From Geomonas oryzisoli (GTDB taxonomy: Bacteria; Desulfobacterota; Desulfuromonadia; Geobacterales; Geobacteraceae): 64,000 bases of DNA. Location of the stretch: positions 2,699,501-2,763,500 of the forward strand of contig NZ_CP076723.1 of the NCBI RefSeq assembly GCF_018986915.1, read 5' to 3'. A model generated the notes under the pieces. It did not search any database and was not told the origin of the DNA. It worked only from the letters and a program-made list of their open reading frames with translations. The position numbers and the translations under genes were made by a program. This document shows positions 9,532-17,000 of this stretch, in pieces; the stretch's first letter is position 1, and every line of letters starts with the position of its first letter.

Positions 9532-9912
9532 TCAGTGGCTCGTTTCCTTGAAGATCTTTTTCAGGATCGACTTCAGCTCGTCGATCTTGACCGGTTTGTT
9601 GATGTATTCGAAGGCACCCAGGTTCATCGCCTCGATGTAGGATTCCACGCCGCCGTAAGCGGTGATCATGATCACGTTGCTCGCCGGGTAACTGCGGTTC
9701 AACTCCTTCAAGAAGGTGATGCCGTTCATCTCCGGCATGTTGATGTCGGTGACGATGAGGTTCACCTCCTGCTCGCGCAGGTAGTTGAGGGCCTCGAACC
9801 CGTTTGCCACACTGTCTACCAGGAACCCTTCCTTGGCCAACAACCGGGAGAGGCCGATGCGTGCATTCTCCTCGTCGTCTACTACTAGTATTCGCTTCGG
9901 CTGCTTTGGCAA
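9532..9912 (-). CDS. single-domain response regulator
   Basis: 126 residues, receiver only. RILVVDDEENARIG gives the acidic pair, LIVTDINMPEMNG the phospho-acceptor Asp, VIMITAYGG the Thr, and INKPVKIDEL the Lys. The C-terminus is a short helix (LKSILKKIFKE). No output domain is present. It is preceded by the predicted terminator of the rodZ-like gene, so it likely has its own promoter in 9913-9930 and beyond. Confidence 0.92.
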   Translation of the reverse strand: MPKQPKRILVVDDEENARIGLSRLLAKEGFLVDSVANGFEALNYLREQEVNLIVTDINMPEMNGITFLKELNRSYPASNVIMITAYGGVESYIEAMNLGAFEYINKPVKIDELKSILKKIFKETSH

Positions 9913-9930
9913 GATCGGCTCCAGATTCTT

Positions 9931-9966
9931 ATTAAAAACCGCAGGATTGATTCTAACACTGCGGTT
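9931..9966 (-). terminator. probable terminator downstream of the rodZ-like gene
   Basis: AACCGCAG / CTGCGGTT stem of 8 bp around a 14-base loop, followed on the minus strand by a T-rich run. The distance of about 185 bases from the rodZ-like stop is long for its terminator. The intervening 9967-10151 holds no gene I can support. Confidence 0.6.
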
Positions 9967-10151
9967 AGATGTGTCAAGCGCGGTTGCGCGCTGCGGCCGC
10001 GATAATGTCGAGAAGGTGTAACTACCTGTCGCAACAGGCTTGCGGCGTCAAGGGGGGGACCATGTTGCCGTCGGCAGGAAACACCCCCGTAAGGCGCCCT
10101 TCCCATTAAAGCCTCAGCGCCCTCGTCTAAAACGCTGCCTGCTCCTCGCCG

Positions 10152-11021
10152 TCACGGTGCCGGCTGATCGCCCTTCAGTTCCACATGCGCCGGTTTGCCC
10201 GCTTCGCCCAGCGCCTTCAACGGCTTGCCGTTGAACTCGGCCTCGACGGCGCCGCCGTCACCGAGATCCAGGGCAAAGGAGCGCTGTCCCTTCCACTCGA
10301 TGATGTCACCCGCTTTCAGGTCGTAGCGCTGGGAGATGCTGTCGTCGATAGTGATGCTGAGCCAGCTGTCACGGTTGAAACGAAGCCGCAACACGATGCC
10401 GCTTTGCTTGCCCGCCGGCGATGTCGGAGCGGTCTCGGTCCCGGCCGGCACCGGGGCAGCCGCGTTGCGCGCGCTGCTCACCGGCTTCTGCACGGGCTGG
10501 GCGACCGGCGCCGGCGCCGGGGAAGCGGCCGGTGCGGGGGCACTCGGGGGAGGCTGCACCCTGGGGGGCTCGCCCTCGGTGAAGAACAGCGCCGCGATCA
10601 CCACGGCGCCCAGAAGCAGCGCCGGCACGATCCAGCGGCCGGGGTTGCGGATCCGGGCCCGCTCCAGGGTATCGATCCCGGTCGGCGGGGCCATCCCCTG
10701 CGCGCGCGGGGCATGCGAGGCGCGCGGAGCGCTCGCTTCGGGCTGGGCTCCCGGAGGAGGCGCCAGTCCCTTCTCGTAGCGGGCCACCACCTCGTCCCCG
10801 GACAGGGAGAGAAAGCCCGCGTAGAGTCTCAGAAATCCTTTGATGTAGGCGGCGTTGGGGAGCTTGCCGAAATCCCCCTGCTCGATGGCGGCAAGGTAGT
10901 TCTTGCCGACCTTGGTGACGCGGGAGGCTTCCTCCAGCTCAAGCCCCTTCGCTTCACGGACACTGCGCAGGTACTCCCCAACCGGCATTTCCGCGCCGTT
11001 TTCAACATCTGGCTCTGCCAC
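10152..11021 (-). CDS. RodZ-like membrane protein with cytoplasmic HTH
   Basis: 289 residues from GTG 11021, with AGGTGAGG upstream spanning the end of the preceding gene. The N-terminal ~15-85 is an Xre-type HTH (VGEYLRSVREAKGLELEEASRVTKV, YLAAIEQGDF). A membrane segment at ~132-150 (WIVPALLLGAVVIAALFF) and a Pro/Ala-rich periplasmic linker follow. The C-terminal DUF4115 domain (~215-285) contains LRFNRDSWLSI and AGDIIEWKG. This is the architecture of the cytoskeleton protein RodZ that links MreB to the envelope. It is coupled to the PilF-like gene with almost no gap, an arrangement that also occurs near ispG/pilF in other bacteria. Confidence 0.88.
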   Translation of the reverse strand: MAEPDVENGAEMPVGEYLRSVREAKGLELEEASRVTKVGKNYLAAIEQGDFGKLPNAAYIKGFLRLYAGFLSLSGDEVVARYEKGLAPPPGAQPEASAPRASHAPRAQGMAPPTGIDTLERARIRNPGRWIVPALLLGAVVIAALFFTEGEPPRVQPPPSAPAPAASPAPAPVAQPVQKPVSSARNAAAPVPAGTETAPTSPAGKQSGIVLRLRFNRDSWLSITIDDSISQRYDLKAGDIIEWKGQRSFALDLGDGGAVEAEFNGKPLKALGEAGKPAHVELKGDQPAP

Positions 11022-11022
11022 G

Positions 11023-11775
11023 TTACCTCACCTTGAGCAGGTCCAGGTACTCCCTGGAGAGCTGCCCCATCTCGGAATCGGGGGCGATCCGCACCACTTC
11101 CTGGAAGGCGCTTTTGGCGGCATCGGCGTCCTTCAACTTCATCTGGGCCAGGCCCATGTGGTAGTGAGCGCTCGCGTAGGAAGGGGTCAGGCGCAGCGCC
11201 TTCTGATACTCTTCAACGGCAAGCTCGGTCTTGTTCATGGCGAAGTAGACCCGCCCAAGGTTCACCCTGGTGCGGGGGTCGCTGCCGTTTTTGGCGACCA
11301 GGCCGCGCAGGACGGCCAGGGCCTGCTGGTAGTCCCCCTTGCCCAAGTAGGCGAGCCCGAGATTCCCCGCGGCGTTGTCCTGCCCCTGGAAGAAGAGATC
11401 CTCCTGGACCACCTTGAACTGGGCGATGGCGTCGTCCCAGCGCTTCATCTCCAGGTAGTTGACCCCGAGGTTGTTGCGCGCCTCGGAGTAGTTCTCCCGC
11501 AGGTCCAGCGCCTTGAGATACTTGGCTTCCGCGAGCTCGTAGCGTCCTTTGCGGAAATAGGTAAGCCCCAGAAGGTTAAGCAATTCGGGGTCTTTGGGGG
11601 TGAGCTTCTCCGCCTCGGTCAGTTCCTGGAGCGCGCCGGTGAAGTTGTTCTCGGCAAAGAAGGACTGCCCCATCTGGTAGTGATAGATGGACTTGTTCTT
11701 CTCAGCCTGGCTCAAGGCGCATCCAGAGGCAAGCAGGAGGAGGGCAACCGGCATGAAGGTTCTGGGACGGATCAT
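11023..11775 (-). CDS. TPR lipoprotein, PilF/PilW-like pilotin
   Basis: 250 residues from ATG 11775 (GAGG upstream). The lipobox LLLLASGC near residue 20 marks a lipoprotein. Five or more TPR units follow (IYHYQMGQSFFAENNFTGALQELTEAEKL, then repeats of the ALDL / AIAQFKVVQ / LGLAYLGKGDYQQAL type). This matches PilF/PilW proteins that stabilise type IV pilus secretin multimers in the outer membrane. No other pilus genes are in view, so a general TPR lipoprotein remains possible. It is coupled to the rodZ-like gene. Confidence 0.82.
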   Translation of the reverse strand: MIRPRTFMPVALLLLASGCALSQAEKNKSIYHYQMGQSFFAENNFTGALQELTEAEKLTPKDPELLNLLGLTYFRKGRYELAEAKYLKALDLRENYSEARNNLGVNYLEMKRWDDAIAQFKVVQEDLFFQGQDNAAGNLGLAYLGKGDYQQALAVLRGLVAKNGSDPRTRVNLGRVYFAMNKTELAVEEYQKALRLTPSYASAHYHMGLAQMKLKDADAAKSAFQEVVRIAPDSEMGQLSREYLDLLKVR

Positions 11776-11877
11776 AAACCTCACGGTAAACTCGCGGAAA
11801 TACACCGGGAAAAATTAACAGATATGATCATCATTGTCAATGAAGAGCCATTTACCAGGCGCCCCGCAGCCGCACAA

Positions 11878-12795
11878 TCACAGCTCCCCCACTCCCTGGA
11901 AGTGGGTCATGTTCTTGAAACTGCGGTAGCGCGCCTCGATCTCCGGATAGGTCAGCGTCTTCAGGCGGTCCAGGCTGAACGCCTCGACGTTGAAGGATGC
12001 CATCACCGAGCCGAAGATGATCGCCTGGCGCACCCCCTCGTCGGAGAGGTTGCCGGTGTTGGCCAGATACCCCATGAAACCGCCGGCAAAGGTGTCCCCT
12101 GCCCCGGTCGGGTCGAAGACCTCCTCCAGGGGATAGGCGGGTGCCGCGAAGACGGAATGGCCGTTGAACATGAGCACGCCGTACTCGCCGCGCTTGACGA
12201 TGAGGTTCTTGACCCCCAGGGCGATGATGGCGCGGGCGGCCTTGACCAGGTTCACCTCGCCGGAGAGCTGGCGGGCCTCACCCTCGTTGATGATCAGGAA
12301 ATCGACCCGGCTGATCACCTTCTTGAGCGCCTCGATCTTCGAGGAGATCCAGAAGTTCATGGTGTCGCAGGCGACCACGCGCGGCTGTTTCACCTGGTTC
12401 AGGACCTCCATCTGCAGTTCGGGGTCGATGTTGGCCAGGATCAGGTACTGCGCGTCGGCATACGCCTCGGGAATCACGGGCTTGAAGCTCTCGAAGACGT
12501 TCAGGTGGGTTTCCAGGGTCTGGGCCTCGTTGAGGTCGTAGCCGTAGCGCCCTTTCCAGTGGAAGGTCTGGCCGGGGACGCGGGAAAGCCCGGTGAGGTC
12601 GATGTTGCGCGAGTTGAGAAAGCGGGTGTGTTCCTCGGGGAAGTCCTCCCCCACCACGGCAACCAGGTTGACGTCGGTGAAAAAGCTTGCCGAGGTGGAG
12701 AAGTAGGTGGCTGAGCCGCCGAGAACGCGGTCTCTCTCCCCGAACGGGGTCTGCACGGAATCAAGCGCGACGGATCCAACGACGAGTATGCTCAT
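11878..12795 (-). CDS. PfkB-family sugar/nucleoside kinase
   Basis: 305 residues from ATG 12795 with perfect GGAGG four bases upstream. The ribokinase fold is shown by GSVALDSVQTPFGERDRVLGGSA near the start and by the catalytic DPTGAGDTFAGG (Asp base) at ~240. It follows mtnP on the same strand, so a nucleoside or methylthioribose-type substrate is plausible, but this is inference. The 89-base gap to mtnP holds a strong hairpin. Confidence 0.9.
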   Translation of the reverse strand: MSILVVGSVALDSVQTPFGERDRVLGGSATYFSTSASFFTDVNLVAVVGEDFPEEHTRFLNSRNIDLTGLSRVPGQTFHWKGRYGYDLNEAQTLETHLNVFESFKPVIPEAYADAQYLILANIDPELQMEVLNQVKQPRVVACDTMNFWISSKIEALKKVISRVDFLIINEGEARQLSGEVNLVKAARAIIALGVKNLIVKRGEYGVLMFNGHSVFAAPAYPLEEVFDPTGAGDTFAGGFMGYLANTGNLSDEGVRQAIIFGSVMASFNVEAFSLDRLKTLTYPEIEARYRSFKNMTHFQGVGEL

Positions 12796-12847
12796 AAAGC
12801 CTCCGGTGTGTTGCGGATCTGGTTGGTTCGAGTTGCAGGGCACGACG

Positions 12848-12874
12848 GCACCCGCCGGCTGCTCCGGCGGGTGC
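12848..12874. other. strong intergenic hairpin between mtnP and the PfkB gene
   Basis: An 11-bp perfect stem (GCACCCGCCGG / CCGGCGGGTGC) around a 5-base loop, with no T run on either side. It may protect an mRNA end or attenuate readthrough between the two genes. Confidence 0.75.
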
Positions 12875-12884
12875 GGCGCGGGTA

Positions 12885-13748
12885 TTACAGGTATTTGCCG
12901 AGGATCAGTTCCAGGTTTTCCCGGGTCTCCACCGGAATCACCGAGGTGTCGCTGATCACCGCGTACTTCAGGGCGTCACCGCAGGCGCAGCCGCGCCCCG
13001 CCGCCACGCGGGTCACGGCCCGGCGGATGATCTTCTTGGCGGTGGCGACGTTGTTCTTGATGATCTCGATGATCGCCTCGACGGAGACGTCATCGTGGGA
13101 CTCGTGCCAGCAGTCGTAGTCGGTGGACAGGGCGATGACCCCGTAGCAGATCTCGGCCTCGCGGGCGAGCTTCGCCTCGGTCAGGTTGGTCATGCCGATG
13201 ATGGAGGCTCCGAGGGAGCGGTACAGGTGGCTCTCGGCGCGGGTGGAGAAGGCCGGTCCCTCCATGCAGACGTAACAGCCACCCTTGTGCACCGTGGCCC
13301 CCACCTCGCCGGCGGAGCGGTACAGGATGTCGGAGAGCTCGCCGCAGACGGGATCGGCGAACTGGACGTGGCCGACCACGCCGTTGCCGAAGAAGGTGTC
13401 CTTCCTGAAGCCGCGGGTGCGGTCGATGAACTGGTCCGGCACCACGATGTGTCCCGGGACGATCTCCTCCTTGAGGCTGCCGACCGCGGACACCGAGATG
13501 ATCCGGGTGACGCCGAGCTTCTTCATGCCGTAGACGTTGGCGCGGTAGTTCACCTCGCTGGGGGTGAAGCGGTGCCCCTTGCCGTGGCGCGGCAAAAAGA
13601 CCATCTGCACCCCGTCCAGCGTGCCGGTCACGTATTCGTCGCTGGGGCGGCCGAAGGGGGTGTCCACCGTGACCTGGGTCACCCCGGTCATCCCCTCCAT
13701 CTCGTACAGTCCGCTGCCGCCGATTACCCCGATTACCTCGTTAGCCAT
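12885..13748 (-). CDS. mtnP: S-methyl-5'-thioadenosine phosphorylase
   Basis: 287 residues. It cleaves methylthioadenosine with phosphate to adenine and methylthioribose-1-phosphate in methionine salvage. IGVIGGSGLYEMEGM is the conserved N-terminus, then RHGKGHRFTPSEVNYRANV (phosphate and substrate loop), and EGPAFSTRAESHLYR with GMTNLTEAKLAREAEICYG. The Asp pair in STDYDCW is typical of MtnP and distinguishes it from purine nucleoside phosphorylase. A GGAGG precedes the start. A kinase gene follows downstream. Confidence 0.94.
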   Translation of the reverse strand: MANEVIGVIGGSGLYEMEGMTGVTQVTVDTPFGRPSDEYVTGTLDGVQMVFLPRHGKGHRFTPSEVNYRANVYGMKKLGVTRIISVSAVGSLKEEIVPGHIVVPDQFIDRTRGFRKDTFFGNGVVGHVQFADPVCGELSDILYRSAGEVGATVHKGGCYVCMEGPAFSTRAESHLYRSLGASIIGMTNLTEAKLAREAEICYGVIALSTDYDCWHESHDDVSVEAIIEIIKNNVATAKKIIRRAVTRVAAGRGCACGDALKYAVISDTSVIPVETRENLELILGKYL

Positions 13749-13810
13749 GAGTTCCCTCCAGCGTCATTGAATATAGAGTAGGTACTGTTCGGCTGGTCGT
13801 GTCAGCCGCG

Positions 13811-14842
13811 TTAATCGTTGTGCATCTGGTCCAGCTTTCCCTTCAGCTGCCCGCAGGCGGCGGAGATGTCCCCTCCGCGGCTGGAACGGGTGATCACGGT
13901 GACGTGCTTGTCCAAAAGGTACTTGTGGAACCGGTCGATGGTCTCCTGGGTGGGGCTCTTGAAGGAACAGCCGTCGTGCTCGTTGAACGGTATCAGGTTC
14001 ACCTTGGACGGGATGTTGCTGATCAGGCGCACCAGGCGCTTCGCGTCGTCCAGGGTGTCGTTGAGATCCCGTATCATCACGTACTCGATGGTGATCCAGC
14101 GCCTGGAAGGAAGCGGGAAGGCCTTGCAGGCGGCCAGGAGCTCCTTCAGGGGATAGGCCCGGTTCACCGGCATGATCTGGTCGCGCACCTCGTCCGTGGT
14201 CGCGTTCAGAGATACCGCGAGGTTCACGGTGCAGCCGCGGCCGAGCTCGGCCATCTCCGGAACGAGGCCGGACGTGGAGACGGTCACCTTGCGCGTGGAG
14301 AGCTGGAAGCCGTCCGGGTCGGTGAGGATCTGCACCGCCGGGATCACGGCGGCGAGATTCGCCAAGGGCTCCCCCATCCCCATGAAGACGATGTTGTTCA
14401 CCGGGTGCTCGCGCTTCACGGCGCAGACCTGGTTCACGATCTCGGCGGTGGTCAGGTTGCGGGCCAGGCCGAATGTGCCGGTGAGGCAAAAGGCGCACTT
14501 CATGGCGCAGCCGACCTGGCTCGAGATACAGAGCGTGTTTCTTCCCTCGTCCGGGATGAGCACACTCTCAACGCTGGCGCCATCGGCGAGCCTGAACAGG
14601 TACTTGCGGGTGCCGTCCTCGGAGGCCTCGACAGCCTCGGGGACCAGATTGCTGATCTCGGCCCGCTCCTTCAACACCGCGCGAAACTCCTTGGAGACGT
14701 TGGTCATCTCGTCGAAGTCCATGGCGTCCATCTGGTAGAGCCACTTGAAGATCTGCTTGGCGCGGAAACGCTCCTTGCCCAGCCCCGAGATGTACGCCTC
14801 GAGCCCGGACAGAGTCAAATTCTTTATGTCTGTCTTTTCCAT
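13811..14842 (-). CDS. rlmN: dual-specificity 23S rRNA/tRNA adenine C2-methyltransferase RlmN
   Basis: 343 residues. This radical SAM enzyme methylates A2503 of 23S rRNA and A37 of some tRNAs. The cluster motif CAMKCAFC is at ~114-121. [10 protein letters not shown] is the SAM-binding GE motif, and the mechanistic cysteines are in the GCAMKC region and near the C-terminus ([11 protein letters not shown]). [26 protein letters not shown] is the conserved N-terminal domain. Full length. It is separated from the upstream ndk gene by a terminator. Confidence 0.96.
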   Translation of the reverse strand: MEKTDIKNLTLSGLEAYISGLGKERFRAKQIFKWLYQMDAMDFDEMTNVSKEFRAVLKERAEISNLVPEAVEASEDGTRKYLFRLADGASVESVLIPDEGRNTLCISSQVGCAMKCAFCLTGTFGLARNLTTAEIVNQVCAVKREHPVNNIVFMGMGEPLANLAAVIPAVQILTDPDGFQLSTRKVTVSTSGLVPEMAELGRGCTVNLAVSLNATTDEVRDQIMPVNRAYPLKELLAACKAFPLPSRRWITIEYVMIRDLNDTLDDAKRLVRLISNIPSKVNLIPFNEHDGCSFKSPTQETIDRFHKYLLDKHVTVITRSSRGGDISAACGQLKGKLDQMHND

Positions 14843-14856
14843 ACCTTCCGGATACT

Positions 14857-14881
14857 AAAAAAGCCCTTCTCGCGAAGGGCT
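14857..14881 (-). terminator. rho-independent terminator of ndk
   Basis: AGCCCTTC / GAAGGGCT stem of 8 bp with loop TCGC, followed by six T on the minus strand, 27 bases past the ndk stop. Confidence 0.92.
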
Positions 14882-14907
14882 CTTGGTCTGCCTGAACCAG
14901 CTTCGGA

Positions 14908-15321
14908 TTAAACCAGTTCCAGCTGGTTGAAGAAATAGGGGATCTCGTAGGAAGCGGACTCCGGGGAGTCGGAGCCGTGTACGGTGTTCTCCTCGATGCT
15001 CACGCCCAGTTCCTTGCGGATGGTGCCCGCCTCGGCGTTGGCCGGGTTGGTGGCGCCCATCAGGCCGCGCCAGTCGGCGATGGCGTTTTCCTTCTCCAGC
15101 ACCAGCGCGATGACCGGGCCGCGGGACATGAAGGTGCAGAGGTCGCCGAAGAACGGACGCTCTTTGTGCACGTAGTAGAAGCCTTCCGCCTGTGCCCTGG
15201 AAAGCAGGATCTTCTTCATGCCGACGATCTTGAACCCGCCGGCTTCGATCATGGCGAGCACCTTGCCGGTGACGTTTCTTTCCACTGCATCAGGCTTTAT
15301 GATGGCAAATGTTCTTTCCAT
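14908..15321 (-). CDS. ndk: nucleoside diphosphate kinase
   Basis: 137 residues from ATG 15321 (GGAGG upstream, spacing 5). It equilibrates nucleoside di- and triphosphates through a phosphohistidine. [16 protein letters not shown] is the canonical N-terminus, and [12 protein letters not shown] carries the active-site His near residue 117. It has its own promoter upstream and terminator downstream, so it is monocistronic. Confidence 0.98.
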   Translation of the reverse strand: MERTFAIIKPDAVERNVTGKVLAMIEAGGFKIVGMKKILLSRAQAEGFYYVHKERPFFGDLCTFMSRGPVIALVLEKENAIADWRGLMGATNPANAEAGTIRKELGVSIEENTVHGSDSPESASYEIPYFFNQLELV

Positions 15322-15358
15322 TGTTTCCTCCGAACCCATAGTAGTAAACGACCCTTCT

Positions 15359-15387
15359 AATTAGCATTCCGGTCACCGCGTTGTCAA
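15359..15387 (-). promoter_or_regulatory. sigma-70-like promoter of ndk
   Basis: On the minus strand TTGACA (15387-15382) is followed after 16-17 bases by GCTAAT/CTAATT. The expected start of transcription is about 30 bases upstream of the ndk ATG. Confidence 0.7.
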
Positions 15388-15410
15388 GGCAAATGGCCGG
15401 ATAGAGACGC

Positions 15411-15440
15411 AAAAAAAGCCCACAGATGAATCTGTGGGCT
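15411..15440 (-). terminator. rho-independent terminator of the small lipoprotein gene
   Basis: AGCCCACAGA / TCTGTGGGCT stem of 10 bp with a TGAA-type loop, followed by seven T on the minus strand, 28 bases past the lipoprotein stop. Confidence 0.94.
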
Positions 15441-15468
15441 TCGTGAAACAGGGAGACCCTGTTTCAGC

Positions 15469-15669
15469 TTACTTCTTCTCAGCCGGAGCGGCCGGAGCAG
15501 CCGGAGCAGCTTCCGGAGCTTTAGCGGAGGACATCGGAGCCTGAGCCGGAGCGGCCGGAGCAGCCTGCTCAGCAGCCGGAGCAGCCGGAGCCTCTTCTTT
15601 CTTCTTGCAGCCAGCAGCAAAGGACAGGGCCAGAGCCAGGCAAAGTGCCAAGGAGATCAGTTTTTTCAT
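15469..15669 (-). CDS. small alanine/proline-rich lipoprotein
   Basis: 66 residues from ATG 15669, preceded by GAGGTGA at good spacing. The signal MKKLISLALCLALALSFAAGC ends in a lipobox (FAAGC), and KKKEEA and then an Ala/Pro-rich tail ending AEKK follow. There is no globular domain; it is probably a short tethered envelope lipoprotein, perhaps abundant given its strong promoter and clean terminator. The function is unknown. Confidence 0.88.
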   Translation of the reverse strand: MKKLISLALCLALALSFAAGCKKKEEAPAAPAAEQAAPAAPAQAPMSSAKAPEAAPAAPAAPAEKK

Positions 15670-15749
15670 TGACGATATCACCTCTTTTCTTTTTAGATTT
15701 ACCATTACTGCGCAAGGCGCATGGTTTTTTTGTGCGACAACAAAGGGCG

Positions 15750-15777
15750 AATATACTAGCATTCACGGAAATGTCAA
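15750..15777 (-). promoter_or_regulatory. strong sigma-70-like promoter of the lipoprotein gene
   Basis: TTGACA (15777-15772), 16 bases, then TATATT (15755-15750) on the minus strand. The transcript would have a ~75-base leader before ATG 15669. Confidence 0.82.
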
Positions 15778-16151
15778 TACTTTTTAAAGGTGCAAACCGC
15801 AAAAAAAAGTTAGAAGATTTTGCCAAACATTTGGATGGCGCGGCCAAACATGCAGGATACGGAATATTCGGCGCCTCCCGATCCGGAAAACGACAACGAG
15901 CGCCGAGCCGCGGCGCGTAACCTCCCGTTTCTTCGCAACTCTCCTACACGACACGCATCCCGGAGAACTACGTCCTCCCCGGCCGCCCCCTCCTGCCCCG
16001 CCGCGGCGGTACGGCTCACCCACCGGAACCTGAAAAAACTGCGGTGAGTCGAGGGTTCGGCAACGGTTCTTTCTTGTAAACGGCTCCCAAATATATTACT
16101 TTGGCCCAATTAATCTCCGGCGACACGGAGCAACGCCACCAAGGGGGACCC
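15778..16151. other. intergenic region without a supported gene
   Basis: 374 bases between two divergent genes. Short frames exist on both strands, but none has a convincing ribosome site or recognisable protein. It must contain the promoter of the AMMECR1 gene; no clear -35/-10 pair was picked out. Confidence 0.5.
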
Positions 16152-16703
16152 GTGAACGATACGCTCAACACCGCAGACAAGAAACTCCTTTTGCAACTCG
16201 CCCGCGAGGCGATAACCGCCACGGTCCAGACCGGGAAACTGAAGATGCAGCAAGTGGCCGACGACAGGCTCACGGCCGCCCAAGGGTGCTTCGTCACCAT
16301 TAAGAAACAGGGAGCCCTCAGGGGCTGCATCGGCAATTTCAATTCGGACAAGCCGCTCTACCAACTGGTCCAGGAGATGGCCGCCTCCGCCGCCACCCGC
16401 GATCCGCGTTTCTACCCCATGAAGGAGGCGGACCTCGCCGAATTCGAGTTGGAGATTTCCGTGCTTTCCCCTCTCAGCAAGATCACCTCACCCGAGGAGG
16501 TCGAGGTCGGCAAACACGGGCTGTACCTGGAGAAGAACTTCTCGCGCGGGGTACTGCTGCCCCAGGTCGCCGTGGAGCACAAATGGGACCGGGAAACCTT
16601 CCTGAGCCAGACCGCCCTCAAAGCCGGCCTCAAAAAGGACGACTGGAAAGAAGGGGCCGACCTTTACGTCTTCAGCGCCGAGGTATTCGGCGAACAGCAG
16701 TAA
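16152..16703 (+). CDS. AMMECR1-domain protein (AmmeMemoRadiSam system protein A-like)
   Basis: 183 residues from GTG 16152, chosen because AGGGGG lies four bases upstream; the longer frame from TTG 16101 has no ribosome site. The AMMECR1 fold is shown by LTAAQGCFVTIKKQGALRGCIGNF (the conserved LRGCIG), AASAATRDPRFYPM, and FELEISVLSPL. This domain often occurs with a Memo-like protein and a radical SAM enzyme; neither is a neighbour here. Biochemical role unknown. A weak hairpin (GCCGCTCA / TGAGCGGC, 16724-16744) follows the stop. Confidence 0.93.
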   Translation: MNDTLNTADKKLLLQLAREAITATVQTGKLKMQQVADDRLTAAQGCFVTIKKQGALRGCIGNFNSDKPLYQLVQEMAASAATRDPRFYPMKEADLAEFELEISVLSPLSKITSPEEVEVGKHGLYLEKNFSRGVLLPQVAVEHKWDRETFLSQTALKAGLKKDDWKEGADLYVFSAEVFGEQQ

Positions 16704-16810
16704 TTAAGTAAACAACGTCGGGAGCCGCTCATCGCCTGAGCGGCTTGCCTTCCCCCTCCCCTTCCCTGTCCCACTCCCTTCCGCTTTCCGCACTATTGCA
16801 CAACGTCAAA

Positions 16811-16936
16811 AGCTGTAGCGCAAAGAACGCAGAGAATCCGCAGAGAACGCAAAGACGGCTTTAGGACTTCGGGTTTAACATCAAAGGCTCTCTTCGCGAC
16901 CATTGCGCATGCTTGGCGTGCTTTGCGTAACTGCTT
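16811..16936 (-). repeat. single family-A palindromic repeat unit, reverse orientation
   Basis: Begins AAAAGCTGTAGCGCAAAG and ends CTTTGCGTAACTGCTT, so it is a lone, more diverged unit of the family tandemly amplified at 4960 and 21953, in the opposite orientation. It lies between the AMMECR1 gene and the gltA terminator. Confidence 0.8.
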
Positions 16937-16938
16937 GC

Positions 16939-16970
16939 AAAAAAAAGAGGGGACACCTAAGTGCCCCCTC
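16939..16970 (-). terminator. rho-independent terminator of gltA
   Basis: GAGGGG-CAC / GTG-CCCCTC stem (one A-C mismatch) with loop CTAA, followed by eight T on the minus strand, 31 bases past the gltA stop. Confidence 0.9.
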
Positions 16971-17000
16971 TCTCTTATTACAGTTGGCCGGCAAAGCCGA

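Noticed and set aside
10000-10150. Riboswitch or small RNA upstream of the second receiver gene
   Set aside because: Searched by eye for the c-di-GMP/GEMM core; none found, only weak hairpins.
12848-12874. Rho-independent terminator between mtnP and the PfkB gene
   Set aside because: Strong stem but no T run on either strand; kept only as a hairpin.
15820-16047. 75-residue frame on the plus strand between the lipoprotein and AMMECR1 genes
   Set aside because: Arg/Pro/Ser-rich without ribosome site or recognisable domain; likely chance.
16101-16151. Earlier TTG start for the AMMECR1 gene
   Set aside because: No ribosome site, and the added residues are not part of the domain; GTG 16152 has AGGGGG upstream.
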